This document shows positions 24,894 through 37,899 of a DNA stretch of 64,000 nt, piece by piece. Origin of the DNA: Lepus europaeus. Its lineage: Eukaryota; Chordata; Mammalia; Lagomorpha; Leporidae. A program made the position numbers and the translations under genes. Numbering within the stretch: position 1 is the stretch's first letter; every line of letters starts with the position of its first letter. The stretch is taken from positions 126,007,701 to 126,071,700 of the forward strand of contig NC_084827.1 of NCBI RefSeq assembly GCF_033115175.1, written 5' to 3'. The notes under the pieces were generated by a model, which saw only the letters and a program-made list of their open reading frames with translations, did no database searches and was not told the origin of the DNA.

Positions 24894-25560
24894 TCTAAGC
24901 CTTTAAATTGGAGAATTCAATCCATTTACACTCAAGGTAATTAATGATAAATAAGAATTTATTACTGTACTTTTGTTATTTTTTTTCTGTTTTATAGACT
25001 GTTTCCTCCTCTCTTATTGTCTCCCTTTGTGGTTAATTTAGTATGCCTAATAATGTATTTTGATTCCTTGCTTTTATATTTTAGTGTGTAATTTTTTTAT
25101 TTTGTGATTACCATGAGGCTGCAAAAAATCATGAAATTATAACAAGTTATTCTAAGCAGATAGTACCTTAACAAAAAATGAAATAATAAGAATGAAGCTC
25201 AACAGTTTAGCTTGATTCTTCCCTTTACTTTGAATTTTGATGTCATAATTTCTTTTTATATAGCCTATCCCTTGTCAGTTTGTTAGTTATAATTCTTTTT
25301 AGTAGTTTTTAACATCGAGTTAAGGAAATAAGTATACTACACACCATTACTATATTGGAGTATTCTCAGTTTGTACACTTTTACCAAGGTGTTTCACACT
25401 TTCTGTTTTCCTGTTACACATTAGCATCGTTTTCCTTCTGTTTGGAGGACTCCATGGAGCATTTCTTTTAGGACAGTTCTTGGGGTGATGTATCCCTTCA
25501 ACTTTTGCTTATCTGGGAAAAGCTTAGTCTCTCCTTCATTTCTAAACAGCTTTGCCAGTT
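24894..25560 (-). mobile_element. L1M-type ORF1/ORF2 boundary region
   Basis: Continues the fragment at 24,058-24,595: words such as TGTAATTTTTTTATTTTGTGATTACCATGAGG and TTAGCATCGTTTTCC match the older L1M inter-ORF region. No readable frame. Confidence 0.55.
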
Positions 25561-25939
25561 ACAGAATTCGTGGTTGGAAGTCTTTTTTGTTCCCCCTCCA
25601 TCTCCCCATGCTCCTCTACTGGGAGAGGACTTGGGAAATTTTCACTCAGGTTTCTCCAGACTTTGCCCATTCTCCTTTTTTCTTTGCTAATTTTGCTGTG
25701 TATTCTTCCTCTGTAATAACTCTTAGCCATAAGAACAAATATATTCTTAGTCCTATGCATCACTCTAGTACGTCATCAAACCTGGGGTGGTTTGCACATT
25801 CAATACAGGGGCCAACCTGTGTTACTGTCCTAAATGCAGTGCCCCAACCAACCTCTTTTTTCCTTACACATTGATGTGAATGCTATGCCATTGCTAGCTC
25901 CATCTTCAACGTTGTTTCATCCCTTCCTAAACTAAGGTA
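25561..25939. other. Unassigned stretch between two LINE-1s
   Basis: Open frame at 25,485-25,874 has no family signature; probably decayed L1M sequence. Confidence 0.4.
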
Positions 25940-26052
25940 TTTGTTTGCAAACTAGTGTTTATTTGTGTGTTGATTTTATATCCTACCACTTTACCAAACT
26001 CTTCTATGAGTTCCAGTGAGACTCTTAATGGAGTCTTTTGGATCCCTATATA

Positions 26053-26903
26053 TCAAATCTTGTAATCTGCAAATAGGGATAATTTGACTTCCTCCTTCCC
26101 AATTTGTATGACTTTGATTTCTTTTGCTTGCCTACTGGCTCTGGCTAAAACTTCCAGGACTATATTAAATAGCAATGGTGAGAGTGGGCATCCTTGTCTG
26201 GCTCCAGGTCTCAGTGGGAATGCTTCCAACTTTTCCCCTTTCAGTAGGACACTGGCCATGGGTTTGTCATAGATTGCCCTTATTATGTTGAGGAATGTAC
26301 CTTTTATACCCAATTTGCTTAAAGTTTTCATCATGAAAAGATATTGTATTTTATCAAATTCTTTCTCTGCATTTATTGAGATAATCATATGGTTTTTGTT
26401 CTTCAGTTTGTTAATGTGATGGATCATATTGATTGATTTGGGAATATTGAACCATACATACATACCAGGGATAAATCCCATATGGTCTGCATGAATGACT
26501 TTCTGATGTGTTATTGGATTTGATTGGCTAGTATTTTGTTGAGCATTTTTGCATCTATGTTCACCAGGGAAATTGGTTTGTAGTTCTGTTTCTCTGTTGT
26601 ATCTTTTTCTGGCTAAGGAATTAAGGTGATCCTGGTTTCATAGAAGGAGTTTGGGAGGATTCCCTCCCTTTCAATTGTTTTGAATAGCTTGAGAAGAATT
26701 GGATTTAGTTCTTCATTGAATGTCTGGTAGAATTCAGCAGTGAAGCCATCCATTCCTGGGCTTTTGGTTGTTGCGAGGGTTTTTATTACTGATTCAATTT
26801 CCATCTTGGTTATTGGACTGTTTAGGTTTTTTAATATCTTGATCACTCCATTTAGGTAGGTTGTAGTGTCCAGGAATCTATCCATTTCTTTTAGGTTTCC
26901 CAA
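26053..26903 (-). pseudogene. LINE-1 ORF2 reverse transcriptase domain (L1-B), catalytic motif lost
   Basis: Two readable segments with [14 protein letters not shown] and [20 protein letters not shown], typical of LINE-1 reverse transcriptase. The catalytic motif reads FADYK instead of FADD plus M, because GAT GAC-type codons have become GAT TAC; the second essential aspartate is gone. Confidence 0.82.
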
Positions 26904-27549
26904 TTTTTTGGCATATAGCTAATTGTAGTAATTTCTGAAAATTCTTTTTATTTCTGTGCTACCTGTTAAATTTATGTTTTTGTCTCTAACATTATTGATT
27001 TGGGTCTTCTTCCTCTTTTTTTGGTTAGTTGGGCCAATGGTGTGTCAATTTTGTTTGTTTGTTTGTTTGTTTTTTCAAAAAACTGGCTCTTCATTTTGAT
27101 GATCTTTTGTATATTTTTTGTTTCAATTTTATTTATTTCTTCTCTAAGTTTGTTTCTTTTCTCCTACTAGTTTTGTGTTTGGTTTGCTGTTGTTTTTCTG
27201 GGTCCTTAAGATGCATTGATAACTCACTTATATAGTGCCTATGCAATTTTATGATGTAGGCACCAGTTGCTATAAACTTTCCTCTTAACACTGCTTTTGC
27301 TGTATCCCATAAGTTTTGATATGTTGTATTTCATCTTCATTCATTTCTAGAAATTGTTTGATTTCTTTTTTGATTTCTTCAGTGACCTACTGTTCATTCA
27401 GGAGCAGGTTCTTCAGTCTCCATGTATTTACATATGATTTAGAGATTCCTGAGTTGTTGATTTCCAACTTCATTCCATTGTGGTCAGAGGTATGATTTTG
27501 GTTTTTTTGAATTTGCTGAGACTTGCTTTATGCCCTAGCATGTGGTCTA

Positions 27550-28130
27550 TCCTTTAGAAAGTTCCATGCACTGGTGAGAAGAATGTATTTTCTACAACTG
27601 TAGGATGAAAACTTCTATAGATATCTGATAGGTCCATTTGGTCTATATTGTCAATTAACTGTGTTGTTCCCTTGCTGATTTTCTGTCTAGTTGATCTTTC
27701 CATTGCTGAAAGTGGAGTATTGAAGTCCCCCATTACTATTGTACTGTAGTCTGTCTCCATTTAAATCCCTTAACATTTCTTTTAAATAGCCAGGTAAACT
27801 GTAATCAGACACATGTACATTTATCATAGTCACAAGTTCCTGTTGAATTGATCCTGTAATCATTACATAGAGTTCTTCTTTGTCTCTTCTAACAGTTTTT
27901 GTGTTAATGTATATTTTGTCTGATATTAGGATGACTACACCAGCTCTATTTTGGTTTCTGCTAGGATGGAATATCTTTTTCCAACCTTTTGCCTTCAGTC
28001 TGCCTGTATCTGTTGGTGAGATGCATTTCTTATAGGCAGCAAATAGATGGGTTTTGTTTTTTCATCCATTCAGCCAGTCTGTATCTTTTAGCTGGAGAGT
28101 TAAGGCCGTTTATATTCAAGGTGACTATTG
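27550..28130 (-). pseudogene. LINE-1 ORF2 endonuclease domain (L1-B)
   Basis: The complement keeps the MGDFNTPLS strand and the DRSTRQK-like, QMDLSDIYRSFHP and HGTF words of the apurinic-type endonuclease. Upstream parts of the domain are frameshifted. Confidence 0.75.
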
Positions 28131-28439
28131 ATAAGTACAGACTTGGCCCCGCCATTTTTCCCTAAATATTCCCATTGTTTACTTTGGATTTCCCTTGTAC
28201 TTTAACTGGGAGATTTTCTGACTTCACCTTCTTTCATAGTGATAACCATGTTTCTCTGTTTCTTTGTACAGCTCATCCTTAAGCATCTTTTGTAATGCTG
28301 GACAAGTGCTGATAAATTCTTTCAATTTCTGTTTGCTATGGAAGGTTTTTATTTTAGCTTTAATCATAAATGAGAACTTTGAAGGATCTAGTATCCTTAC
28401 TTGACGATTTTTGTCTCTTAAGACTTGTAGTGTATCTTG

Positions 28440-28722
28440 GCCGGCGCCGTGGCTCAACAGGCTAATCCTCCGCCTTGCGGCGCCGGCACACCGGGTTCTA
28501 GTCCCGGTCGGGGCACCGATCCTGTCCCGGTTGCCCCTCTTCCAGGCCAGCTCTCTGCTGTGGCCAGGGAGTGCAGTGGAGGATGGCCCAAGTACTTGGG
28601 CCCTGCACCCCATGGGAGACCAGGAGAAGCACCTGGCTCCTGCCATCGGAACAGCGCGGTGCGCCGGCCGCAGTGCGCTACCGCGGCGGCCATTGGAGGG
28701 TGAACCAACGGCAAAAGGAAGA

Positions 28723-28766
<44 letters not shown>

Positions 28767-28802
28767 CACTCTGCCTGTCAAAAAAAAAAAAAAAAAAAAA
28801 AA
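28440..28802 (+). mobile_element. CSINE (very young, 20-bp perfect target duplication)
   Basis: Begins GCCGGCGCCGTGGCTC and ends in a pure A-tail of more than 20. The 20 bases at 28,420-28,439 recur exactly at 28,803-28,822. It lies inside L1-B ORF1. Confidence 0.96.
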
Positions 28803-29169
28803 AAGACTTGTAGTGTATCTTGCCATTCTCTCCTAGCCTGTAGGGTTTCTGATAAGAAGTCAGCTGTGAGTCTAATTAGAGACCTTCTGAAAGTAATCTA
28901 TTGTTTCTTTCCTGCACATTTTAGAATCTTTGTTTTACTGTGGAGAGTTTGACTACAATGTGTCATGGTTATGATCTTTTCTGTTCATGTCGATTAGGAA
29001 TTAATTGGACTTCCCTTTCTTTTTCCAAATTAGAGAATTTTTCTGTAATTACTTCACTGCAAAGGCTGTCTGATCCATTCTGTCTTTCCACACTTTCAGG
29101 AACTCCTAAAACCCATATGTTGAGTTGTTTGATAGTATCCCATAAATCTCAACAAATAGTTGGGGTTTT

Positions 29170-29492
29170 TTTTAAGATTTACTTATTTAATTGAAAGGCA
29201 GAGTTAGAGGAAGTGGCAGAGAGAGAAAGAGAAGTCTTCCATCCACTGGTTCTCTCCCCAAATGGCTGCAATGGCCTGAGCTGAGCCAGTTTGAAGCCAG
29301 GTGCCAGGAGCTTCTTCCAAGTCTCCCCCATGGGTGCAGGAGCCTAAGGACTTGGGCCATTTTCCACTGCTTTCCCAGGTCATAGCAGAGAGCTGGAACA
29401 GAATTGGAGCAGCCAGGACTTGAACCAACTGCAATATGAGATGCCAGCACTGCAGGCAGCAGCTTTACCCACTACGTCACAGTGCCGGCCCC
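29170..29492 (-). mobile_element. CSINE in L1-B ORF1
   Basis: TTAAGATTTACTTATTTAATTG to CACAGTGCCGGCCCCTCC. Confidence 0.88.
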
Positions 29493-30021
29493 TCCAACAC
29501 TGTTTTTCAGTTTTCTAATTTCTTCCTCTTTCTTTTTGGTCTGACTGTAACATTTCCAGAGATTTGTCTTCTAACTTGGATATTCTTTCATCTGCCTCAC
29601 CAAGTCTATTGTTAAGGCTTTCCACCACATTTTTATTTGATCAGTTGAATTCTTCTTTTCCAATATTTCATTTTGGTTTCTCTTTAAAAATCTCAATTTT
29701 ATGTGAAAAAATTTTATTCATGTCATGTATGGATTTTTTTAACTCGTGGATTTGCTTCTGATTACTTCTAAGTAATCCTATGATCAACTTTTTGAATCTC
29801 ATTTCTGTTATTTCTTCAGTCTCTTCATCTTCACATTCTAATATTGAAATGTTGTGTTCTATTGGGGGCATCATGTTGTTTTCCTTATACTTGCTTTTTT
29901 TATTGCTGCATTTATTTTCAGGCATTTGTGGAGATACCTTTTTGTGTTTTTTCCCCTGTGATAGCTTTTATCTTTGCACTATTCCTCTGTGGCTTAGTGG
30001 ATTGTTTGCTCTTTCAGTGAA

Positions 30022-30463
30022 TGTTACAGTGGATTCGTTATGAGAGGAGGAGCCTGGTGTGGCAAGAGGCACAGAGTCACCACATAGATCCGGGGAGCTG
30101 GGTGAAAGCAGGCCAGAGGCGAGCAGCCCACAGACTCATTTATTTCAGTTGGTACATCAGCTTAAATAGCCAAGGCAGCCAATCCAATCAAGGGGCAGTT
30201 TATGCCCTAACCAATCACTGCCTGTTGCCAGGCAGTATCCAAAGCCATCCAATCATAGCCTGTTGCCAGGCAGGCTCTGTTTGCCATGTGGTTTCCAAAG
30301 CCATCCAATCACAGCCTGTTGCCAGGCAGGCTCTGTTGCCAGGTGGTTTCCCAGGGGGTTACCCAGGGGGTTTCCGAAGTTACTCCTGAGTAACTGACGC
30401 TCACTTGCCAGTGGCCATCTTGGCATGGCCTTCTCATTCCACCACATTTCTCATTTCACCACA
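30022..30463 (-). mobile_element. Solo LTR of an endogenous retrovirus, 6-bp target duplication
   Basis: 442 bp, beginning TG and ending CA, flanked by AGTGAA at 30,016-30,021 and 30,464-30,469; the flanks rejoin into LINE-1 5' UTR. On the - strand it has a U3 with repeated CCAAT/ATTGG-containing units, a TATTTAAG box and AATAAA (complement of about 30,134-30,142) in that order, so it is oriented -. A 6-bp duplication is usual for class II (betaretrovirus-like) elements. No internal retroviral genes are present. Confidence 0.8.
30207..30352 (-). repeat. Tandem CCAAT-containing repeats in the LTR U3
   Basis: Three imperfect units, each with CCAATCA followed by GCCTGTTGCCAGGCAG; the two complete units are about 56 bp apart. 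This looks like a U3 enhancer array. Confidence 0.75.
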
Positions 30464-31514
30464 AGTGAATACCCAAAGGTGTGCGCTGGTTGTGGCCAAA
30501 GAGTGTGTTCAGTGTTCCAAGGTGAGAGGAGTGTCTAAGGTGACACCTAAGTTGGGTGTAGTAAATCTCCTTTTATTTTTTTTCAATCAGCAGGGAAGTC
30601 TATTCAGTTCTGTTGGCATAGTCTCATGCTCACCTGCTCTCCTCCAAGGAGACCAATTCCTGGGCACTAGTTCTAGTGGGTACAATATTCATCTGTACTA
30701 CCACAAGAACCACACAAAGGACCCATGCAGTCTTCAAAGTGAGCACGGATCCCACAGCAATGACCCTCACAAGGGAATCAGGAAGCCCCAAGCATATGGA
30801 GCCATCCACAGTGACCGCCCAAAGTCTCAGCCAAAACCTGTGCCTTCCCACACAGCCACAGCTTTTTCACAGTCCCAGCACACAAGGCTCTCACAGTCAT
30901 AAGCTTTCACCCCCCTGTTAATTCTCCCAGCTAAACTCAGGCATCTCCTCTCAGCTTGTTGCTAGGTATGCAGACACGAGCTGGCACAGCTGTTACATAT
31001 GTCCAAAATGGCACTCGCCCTCTCTCAGCTAGTTACAGGATGCCAGCACCAGGTGGTCAGGGAAAGAGAGATGTGCCCCCGCTTTTCCTTATAGGTTGGT
31101 AGATACACTGTCCCCCACAGGGCTCCAAGCCGTACTCATGCTAAGCTTTTCTTGAAGCTTTATCACCAGTGTCCTGGGCTGCTGCAGTCTGGCCTCACCT
31201 CTCTCTCCTAAGCTGGTTCTGCAGCTCTCAGCTGCTGGGGTCCTGTATTGTGCTTGCCCACACCCTTCATGTAGGTCCACAGTTTCCCTCTAATTTGCAT
31301 GGAGATTTCCTCTGCAGTTTTCTCCCTAACTCTTCCCTACAATTGCACTCTCCAGTTTTAATTTTTTTTGAAACTTTTAGAAATGTGTTTACTATTTTAT
31401 CAAGGTCTTTTTGTATTTGTTGAAGTTATTATATAGCTTTTGTTTCATTTGAGCTAATGATAGGAGTATGTGTCATATACTTGTAAAGTTTCTAGTATTA
31501 TGTTACCCATTTTT

Positions 31515-31845
31515 TAAAAAGATTTGTTTACTTGAAAGTCAGAGTTACACAGAAAGAGAAGGAGAGGCAGAAAGAGACAGAGAGGTCTTCCATCCACTGA
31601 TTCACTTCCCAGATGGCTGCAATGGCCAGAGCTGTGCCGATCCGAAGCCAGGAGCCAGGAATTTCTTCCAGATCTCCCACACACAGGTGCAGGGGTCCAA
31701 GGACTTGGGCCATCTTCTGCTGCTTTTCCAGGCCATAGCAGAGAGCTGGATTGGAAGTGGAGCAGCCAGGACACAAACCAGTGCCCATATGGGATGCTGG
31801 CACTGCAGGTGGCAGCTTTACCCACTACACCACAGCGCCAGCCCC
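31515..31845 (-). mobile_element. CSINE in L1-B 5' UTR
   Basis: AAAAAGATTTGTTTACTTGAAAG to CACCACAGCGCCAGCCCC. Confidence 0.9.
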
Positions 31846-32059
31846 TCCACTTTTATTTTTTAACTATCTGTCCACAGACTAGAGTAATATGCTCCCTCCC
31901 TATTCCACCATCTTTGGAAACTTCATGCTTTGGTCTTTATGTTATAAATGTCTCATGTATATACAATGGAACTGTTGTGTCAGGTTTTGATTTTATATAG
32001 TGATGCTGGCAAAGCTGTGGTCTCCCTGAAGTGGACATCCTTATATATTCTTGTAGATT

Positions 32060-32775
32060 TTATTTTAAGATATTGACAAATAAAAATTACATATATTCAA
32101 GGTGTACAACATGATTTGATATAAGGGTACTTCAAACATTTGTGGAAAGTGGAATTAGAAGATGTTTATTTTGGTGCAACAATTTTGAAAACCATGCAAA
32201 GTCTCATAACATGCATTTTTCCATGAACATTTTGAAGACCTCTCTTACATTTATATTGTATACCAATTACCACAGATTAGCACAGACACCAACACTCAGA
32301 GTTACCAGTGTGTGTATGAATGGTGAGGACACTTAAAATCTGTTCTCATCAAATTTCAAATAGGCAATACAATATTAACCATAGATGCCATTTTGTACAT
32401 TAGATTCCCAGATAACATTTATTGTACAACTAAAAGTTTGTTCCATTTTGCCAATACCTCCCTATTCCCTCTGTAGCCCAGCTCCTGGTAATACCCTTCT
32501 ACTCTTTGCTTCCATGAGTTCAACTTTTTTTAGATTCCACAGATTAGTGATATCATACATTATTTGCCTTTCTGTGTCTGGGTATATTTCATTTAGCATA
32601 ACATATTCCACATTCATCCACGTTATCCAAATGGCAACATTTTCTTCTTTTTATGGCTGACTAATATTAAATTGTATATATTTTACATTCTGTTAATTCA
32701 CTCATTTATCCATGAATACTTAAATTGTCTCCATATCTTAGCTACTATGAATAGTGCTGCGATGAATAGGAGTTC
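32060..32775 (-). mobile_element. L1M 3' end, with a small inverted-repeat element inside
   Basis: ATTGACAAATAAAAATTACATATATTCAAGGTGTACAACATG at the start and GAATAGTGCTGCGATGAATAG at the end are diagnostic of L1M 3' ends. It is interrupted at 32,125-32,239. Confidence 0.7.
32125..32239. mobile_element. MITE-like element with terminal inverted repeats
   Basis: About 115 bp; the head GGTACTTCAAA-ATTTGTGGAAA pairs with the tail TTTTTCCATGAACATTTTGAAG. It interrupts an L1M and has relatives at 52,704-52,816. Family not named; a mariner-like MITE is my guess. Confidence 0.5.
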
Positions 32776-32799
32776 TACTTTTTCTTGAATTTGTTCATT

Positions 32800-32985
32800 T
32801 CTCTACAACTGTATTTATTCCACCAAGTCCAAGCCATTATATATCATCTGGGCTATTTCAATAGTCCTCTAGCTAGTTTTCCTAAACCATCCAATCTCCT
32901 CCATATATTCTTCAAACTGTAGCTAAATAATTGATTGAAAAAATAGCCATGGCCTTTCTCTTTCTTGAATAATTAATATAAAAGT
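32800..32985 (+). mobile_element. L2-like ancient LINE remnant
   Basis: Short match to the same L2 region (ATTTCAATAGTCCTCTAGCTAG followed by CCAATCTCCTCC and TAGCTAAATAATTGATTG). Confidence 0.35.
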
Positions 32986-33632
32986 CCATTAGATGGGGCT
33001 CGCACAGTATCAGATCTCAGCCAAGGTGATGAAATTGTCCATAGAAGGATAGAGGGCTAGCCACTGTGTATTGAAGCCCTTTTAGAGGGAGGTTAATATC
33101 CCTGTGAGAAGGCAAACTGGTGCAGTATGGAATCTGAGTAGAGTGAGCAGAGCTAAGTAGTCCATCATAAAGCTTAGAAATACAAGGGAGGTGAAGGGAG
33201 AAGCCATACAACAAAGGGTCTAGCATCAGTAATGGAAGATTGGTTACGTATTGAAGTAATTGAACAAATCAGCATATATATCAAGGATAATGGTAGCAAG
33301 CTTTTTCATTGTCCTGGAAAGGAACTACACATAAGAAAGAAAAAAATTGAATTAGGACATTCTGACTCCTATGGCATCGCATTGCAAATGCAAGTATTGG
33401 TGTGAACTCATAATTTTGTATATGTGTGTATACACAAATGTATCCTTGCCTTTGTCCACTGAGAAGAACAGCACCTAAATAGCATGAAGCATACATAGCA
33501 CCTAGATGGTCCAATCAAGGCTTCTTGTAGAAACGGTTGGCATCAGAGCTGAGTCAGGAAAAGTCCTGAATGTGCCTGGAACACTCAAATAAACATACTC
33601 ACAGAAAGGTGGGATTGTCAAAAGAACACTGA
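32986..33632. other. No recognisable gene or repeat
   Basis: Nothing supported on either strand. Confidence 0.6.
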
Positions 33633-33975
33633 GGTTGGGGCCAGGGCTGTGGTGTAGTATGTTAAAGCCCTGGCCTACAGCAATGGCATCACATATGGGT
33701 GCTGGTTTGAATCCTGGCTGCTCCACTTCCTATCCAGCTCCCTACTAATGCATCTCAGAAAGCAGTAGATGATAGCCCACATTCTTGGGCCCTTGCACTG
33801 ACATGGGAGACCTGGAAGAAGCTCCTTCCTGCCTCCTGGCTTCGGATCGGCCCAGCTCCGGCCACTGCAGACATTTGGAGAGTGAACCACTGGATGGAAG
33901 ACCGTCTTCCCTCTGTCTCTGTCTCTGTCTCTCTCTCTGTAATTCTTTCAAATAAATAAAATAAATCTTTTTTAA
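33633..33975 (+). mobile_element. CSINE
   Basis: GGGGCCAGGGCTGTGGTGTAG head, full body, CTTTCAAATAAATAAAATAA tail. Confidence 0.9.
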
Positions 33976-34919
33976 CATTTTAAAAATAAAAGGATATTGA
34001 GGTCAACATGAAAGAATTCCCACTGGTCAAGTCTAGAACTGCTTAATCATCAAAATCAGGGGTGGGAACGTCATTTGGTCTGGCCCTGCCAAGGTTACTG
34101 CAGGCTGGACTTGAAATTCAATAAATCCAGGACCTTTCTTCATACAACACAAATTTATATTAAGTGAATCATAATAATGCCATAAATTTTGAGGAACAAG
34201 CAAGGAATGTCCACTATGGGATAGACTAGACATGTATGAGTACAGGATAGGACAGATATGCTTCTCAGCTCCCCGCAGCCCATCTGCCTCTATCGCAGTG
34301 ACTCAGAGGACAGTCAGTTCCAGGCAGGCTGGGAGTGTACTCATTGCAAAAGTGTTAGCAACACTGTGGCAAAACTGTAGCAATCCACTGATGATGAGAT
34401 TCGATGTGATAAGATGATTCCTCCCGACCTTGATGACCTTACTTCCAGTGATTGATGATGTTGTCTTTGTCAACACAGATAGTAACTCCAATCTAACCTT
34501 TATCCACAAGTCCACAATCAACAATCCTTGCAAAAACAGAATCTCAAATGAAGATTAAGGAAATCAGAATATGCAGAAACAACCTCAGGAATGGGTAATA
34601 TGAATGTAGCATATGTTCCAAATCTAAGATGCAGATTAGAACAGCGATCAAAACAAAATAATTGCATCACTGGTGACACACACACACTGGACAGTTGCCA
34701 AAACTTAAGTGATGTGACATCCTACAAATAGTGACTATATAGAAAAGTTGATGCAGAGTGTTGATCTTTCCAAGAGAAATGGACAGATGATTATCTCTTG
34801 TTGAAGTCAGAGGCAAAAACCGTGCACCTAGTTTTGTAGCTATCATTAGCAGAAAAGAGAAAAGCCAAGCTGGAGAGTCACTCCAGCTCAAAACATGCGA
34901 AACTCAATGAATTGGGAGG

Positions 34920-36300
34920 CCACATGCCTCTGATAAGATTAATATTCTTCAGAGTTTGGAATCTCAACAATGCACTATTCACTAGGCCTCCTTGTGACAG
35001 AGACAGTGTTATTCAGATGAGTTATGCAGAGAGCAAGCTGGTCACAAAGAAGCTGATTCCTCATGTAAAGGGAGAGTTTGTGAGAGAGTGCATGGAGACT
35101 GCTGCAGAATTGTTAGCTCAAAGTAAAATGGTTTTAGAGTGTCAGTTTGTCTCTAAGAACCATCCCACATTGGATTATTGACTTAGCAAAAGATATTTAA
35201 AGAACACTGAAGGATTCTGCAAAAGAGTTTCAATTTTTCTCTGGCTTGTGAAGAGACAACAGACATACCAAATATTGCCCGACTGGTTGTTTTTATTTGT
35301 GGGATAACTGCAGAGTTTGCCAGTTTGCCATGCCAAGAGGAACTGCTGTCAGTGGAAGCCATGCATGGCACTGCAAGAGATGAGGACTTGTTTGAGAGAC
35401 TTGTTTTTTCAGTGAAAAACTTGAGCTAACAATTGAAAAGTTGAGTGGCAATACTATAGCTGGAGCTCCAGCCATGGTTGATTCGCAAAAGGTTAATTGC
35501 ATTTGTTGACTGAATCATCTCAGACTTGCTCCAAGTGCTTTGATTATATGCCACACTACATCACATGCCAAGAAAGTCTCTGTGCACAGTCATTGCAGTT
35601 CAACAATGGGACGTCAATAATAGTCCCATGCATACATTTTGTCAAAAGCAGCCGCCAGTCGAAGGAGTTGCTGAATGAGCTTGCTTATCACTCTGAAGGG
35701 CTGTAGCTGTGTCACTAAAACATGCTAGTGAGGTTTTGTGACCCATGGTATGAAGTCAAGCAGCTCCTGGAGATGAAGGGAAAACCTGTCAGGGACTCAA
35801 TGAGAGCAAGCGACTGTGTGATCCAGCATTCATGGTGGACATCACCAAGAGCTGAACATCAAGCTGCAGGGCCCCAACCAGCTTCTCAGCTCCCTGCTTT
35901 CAACCGTGAAGTCACCTGAAGCTAAATTAAGGCTGTGGAAAGCACAACTCAAAACGAATAATAGGGTACATTACTCTGGAAGGACAAAAGTCTTCTCTAA
36001 TATTTGAATATCCTGGTGAATGTGGAAGCTAATTTAAACATTTGATGAAAGATCAAAGGAATTGAACGTCCTTGTTACACAGTTCAATTGGAGTAGCTGA
36101 AGTGTTTGGTCACCTGCAACAGGAAATTGTTCAGCAGCAAAGCTATGACGAACTGACAATTAAGTACAACAACAGCCCACCGTTTGAGTGCTATAAACAT
36201 TACAGAAGCAATGATTCATCTCCCACTTTGAGGAGACATGTGTTGAAATCGGCATCTGTGTTCAGAACAACTTACTGCTGCCAGTACTTTTCAAGGGTTT
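34920..36300 (+). pseudogene. Decayed hAT transposase
   Basis: Fragments in all three + frames can be read as one hAT transposase. They include a segment resembling the usual region before the catalytic core (GEFVRECMETAAELLAQSKM), a segment with the typical DETTDI-like, LVVFI and GAPAM words (about 35,240-35,480), an internal block with KALC and FVKS-like words (about 35,540-35,700), and the C-terminal dimerisation region (CYKHYRSND, TLRRHVLKSASVF, TTYCC) at 36,200-36,290. These match the family seen in GTF2IRD2 and related domesticated genes. Many stops and frameshifts make it dead. The 3' end is cut by the ANP32B insertion. Confidence 0.7.
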
Positions 36301-36409
36301 CACTCTGCTCCCCTGAGGAAGGAACTCTGCTCCCCTGCCTGCATGCCACTGGGCTCCAACTGCAAGTATTCTTTCCATGGCTGGGATGCCTCTCCCTGCT
36401 TGGCCCCAT

Positions 36410-37672
<1,263 letters not shown>

Positions 37673-37899
37673 GGAAGAGAAGCAGTTCTAGCCATCACAT
37701 TAAAAGTGAGTTAATTAAATGTTTGACCAAACAAAGCAGGCTAAATTTTAAGCTGATAATTTTGTATGATCCCCAAATGGTGTTATAAATATCCCAATGG
37801 CCCTTGGCAGAGAAAATGTTCCCCACCCCTGACCTAAATAAATGTTAGCAATAGATTTTAACCCATTGAATGATATAGATATCTGTGAATTCATAATAA

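Larger units (their letters stand above)
28224..29925 (-). pseudogene. LINE-1 ORF1 (L1-B), broken by two CSINEs
   Basis: N-terminus with MMPP and an acidic run at 29,925-29,668, coiled-coil and RRM regions further left, and the C-terminus (FHSKQKLKEF, ALQKMLKDELYKETEK) to 28,224. CSINEs at 29,170-29,492 and 28,440-28,802 interrupt it; there are further stops. Confidence 0.75.
25940..31914 (-). mobile_element. LINE-1 (L1-B), about 6 kb, 5'-complete, 3' part missing
   Basis: Reading leftward: 5' end at about 31,914 (complement begins AAGATGGTGGAATAGGGAGG, the usual LINE-1 5' style), 5' UTR, ORF1 (about 29,925-28,150), ORF2 endonuclease (about 28,130-27,550), inter-domain region, and reverse transcriptase (26,903-26,053). 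It loses identity near 25,940 before the ORF2 C-terminus. It has been hit by three CSINEs and an LTR. I did not find a target duplication. Confidence 0.82.

Noticed and set aside
24058-25560. A single LINE-1 from 24 to 32 kb
   Set aside because: The left part is of older L1M type with a repeated endonuclease region, so at least two elements are present.
28411-28836. Open frames of 100-200 codons around 6.2, 13.7, 15.6, 28.4 and 51.6 kb as novel proteins
   Set aside because: All lie within CSINE copies and share the same translated words; they are SINE sequence, not genes.
34920-36300. A domesticated hAT transposase gene
   Set aside because: Stops and frameshifts occur throughout all blocks, so no selection to keep a frame is visible.
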